A stretch of 8,591 bases of DNA from Bacteroidota bacterium (GTDB lineage Bacteria > Bacteroidota > Ignavibacteria > UBA10030 > UBA8401): positions 1 through 8,591 of the forward strand of contig JAVBYH010000014.1 of assembly GCA_030824175.1 (NCBI GenBank), given 5' to 3'. The notes beneath the pieces were generated by a model, which worked only from the letters and a program-made list of their open reading frames with translations, was not told the origin of the DNA and did no database searches. A program made the translations under genes and the position numbers. This document shows positions 8,332 to 8,591 of this stretch, in pieces (position 1 is the stretch's first letter; each line of letters begins with the position of its first letter).

Positions 8332-8337
8332 TCCTCT
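8332..8337 (-). promoter_or_regulatory. Shine-Dalgarno site of phoU
   Basis: AGAGGA on the minus strand ends 5 bases before the ATG at 8326. It supports the 224-residue start over the longer in-frame reading. It stands out because the M14 gene in this window has no such motif. Confidence 0.6.
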
Positions 8338-8355
8338 GCAATGGTGTGTGAACAG

Positions 8356-8386
8356 GGATGGGCGAGATGAATCTCGCCCTACAAAA
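8356..8386 (-). repeat. Palindromic repeat unit B in the pstB-phoU gap
   Basis: On the minus strand this 31-base unit begins TTTTGTAGGGCGAGATTCAT and ends CTCGCCCATCC. GGGCGAGA and TCTCGCCC form a perfect 8-bp stem with a 4-base loop. It matches the neighbouring unit A in length, in the TTTTGT-x-GGGCGAG start and in the GCCCATC end. It lies in the transcribed gap upstream of phoU, where the hairpin could affect mRNA stability or the relative amounts of PstB and PhoU; that role is inference. Confidence 0.7.
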
Positions 8387-8402
8387 GGTGGATCGTGTGC
8401 GA

Positions 8403-8433
8403 CGATGGGCCGGAGGGCGCTCGCCCCACAAAA
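8403..8433 (-). repeat. Palindromic repeat unit A in the pstB-phoU gap
   Basis: On the minus strand this 31-base unit begins TTTTGTGGGGCGAGCGCCCT and ends CCGGCCCATCG. Its ends match unit B, but its centre differs and its stem is shorter (GGGC/GCCC, with alternative pairing to the last GCCC). Only 16 bases separate the two units. It starts a few bases after the pstB stop. Confidence 0.6.
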
Positions 8434-8438
8434 AATAA

Positions 8439-8591
8439 TCAGCCGAAGCGGCCGGTGATATAGTCTTCGGTCTGCTTCTTGCCCGGGATCGTAAAGATCG
8501 TCTTCGTCAGATCGTATTCGATGAGCTCTCCCATATAGAAGAACGCCGTATAATCGCTGACGCGCGCGGCCTGTTGCATGTTGTGTGTGAC
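8439..8591 (-). CDS. pstB: Phosphate ABC transporter ATP-binding protein PstB, C-terminal 50 residues (partial)
   Basis: The frame enters from the right edge and ends at TGA (8441-8439). The 50 visible residues start VTHNMQQAARVSDYTAFFYM and end KKQTEDYITGRFG. This is the canonical PstB end: the H-loop (switch) histidine in THNMQQA, the FFYxGELIE strand, and the QTEDYITGRFG terminus. PstB is the ATPase of the PstSCAB high-affinity phosphate importer on the inner face of the cytoplasmic membrane. Walker A, signature and Walker B motifs lie beyond the window. phoU follows on the same strand, the usual order at the end of a pst operon. Confidence 0.96.
   Translation of the reverse strand, partial: VTHNMQQAARVSDYTAFFYMGELIEYDLTKTIFTIPGKKQTEDYITGRFG

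Noticed and set aside
8327..8431. Longer PhoU beginning near 8431 (259 residues)
   Set aside because: The extra 35 residues are arginine- and proline-rich, are encoded by the palindromic repeats, and precede a normal PhoU N-terminus that has its own Shine-Dalgarno site.
8355..8440. Rho-independent terminator between pstB and phoU
   Set aside because: On the transcribed strand the T-runs precede the GC-rich stems instead of following them, so neither hairpin has the terminator layout.
7676..8458. 260-codon plus-strand open frame antisense to phoU
   Set aside because: It lies opposite a clear phoU, its product is rich in His, Arg and Asp as expected of an antisense shadow, and it matches no family I know.

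Overview
The window encodes four proteins in two convergent blocks. It most likely comes from the Bacteroidota/Chlorobiota/Ignavibacteriota (FCB) group. The reason is a very large cell-surface peptidase of family C25 that ends in a type IX secretion (T9SS, Por) C-terminal sorting domain, a secretion route essentially confined to that group. The moderately high GC and some motif styles remind me of Ignavibacteria-like lineages, but that placement is inference. Stops TGA, TAA and TAG are all used, so the code looks standard.

Left block (+ strand, 1-7535). The first gene is open at the left edge and runs to 5729. It encodes a C25 (gingipain/PorU-like) cysteine peptidase domain, then a long chain of beta modules: four CARDB-like repeats, two fibronectin-like modules, two ILEI/FAM3-like (interleukin-like EMT inducer) domains each followed by a beta module, an Ig-like module, and the T9SS sorting tail. 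After 33 bases comes a second exported enzyme, an M14 zinc carboxypeptidase-like protein with signal peptide and catalytic residues intact. The two are probably co-transcribed, which would suggest a pair of exported proteolytic enzymes.

Right block (- strand, 7652-8591). This is the distal end of a phosphate-uptake operon: the last 50 residues of PstB (the gene enters from the right edge), then PhoU. The order pstB-phoU is the usual end of a pst operon and is functionally unrelated to the peptidases.

Intergenic DNA. The 116 bases between the convergent genes hold a long imperfect palindrome. The 112 bases between pstB and phoU hold two diverged 31-base palindromic units in the same orientation. 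No gene-free stretch exceeds 300 bases. I see no tRNA, rRNA, CRISPR array, transposase or riboswitch.

The most interesting item is the giant protein: a bacterial surface peptidase candidate carrying two copies of a domain best known from animal FAM3 cytokine-like proteins. The two copies align over 125 residues without a gap at about 42% identity (hand count). I see no wholly new multi-gene system.
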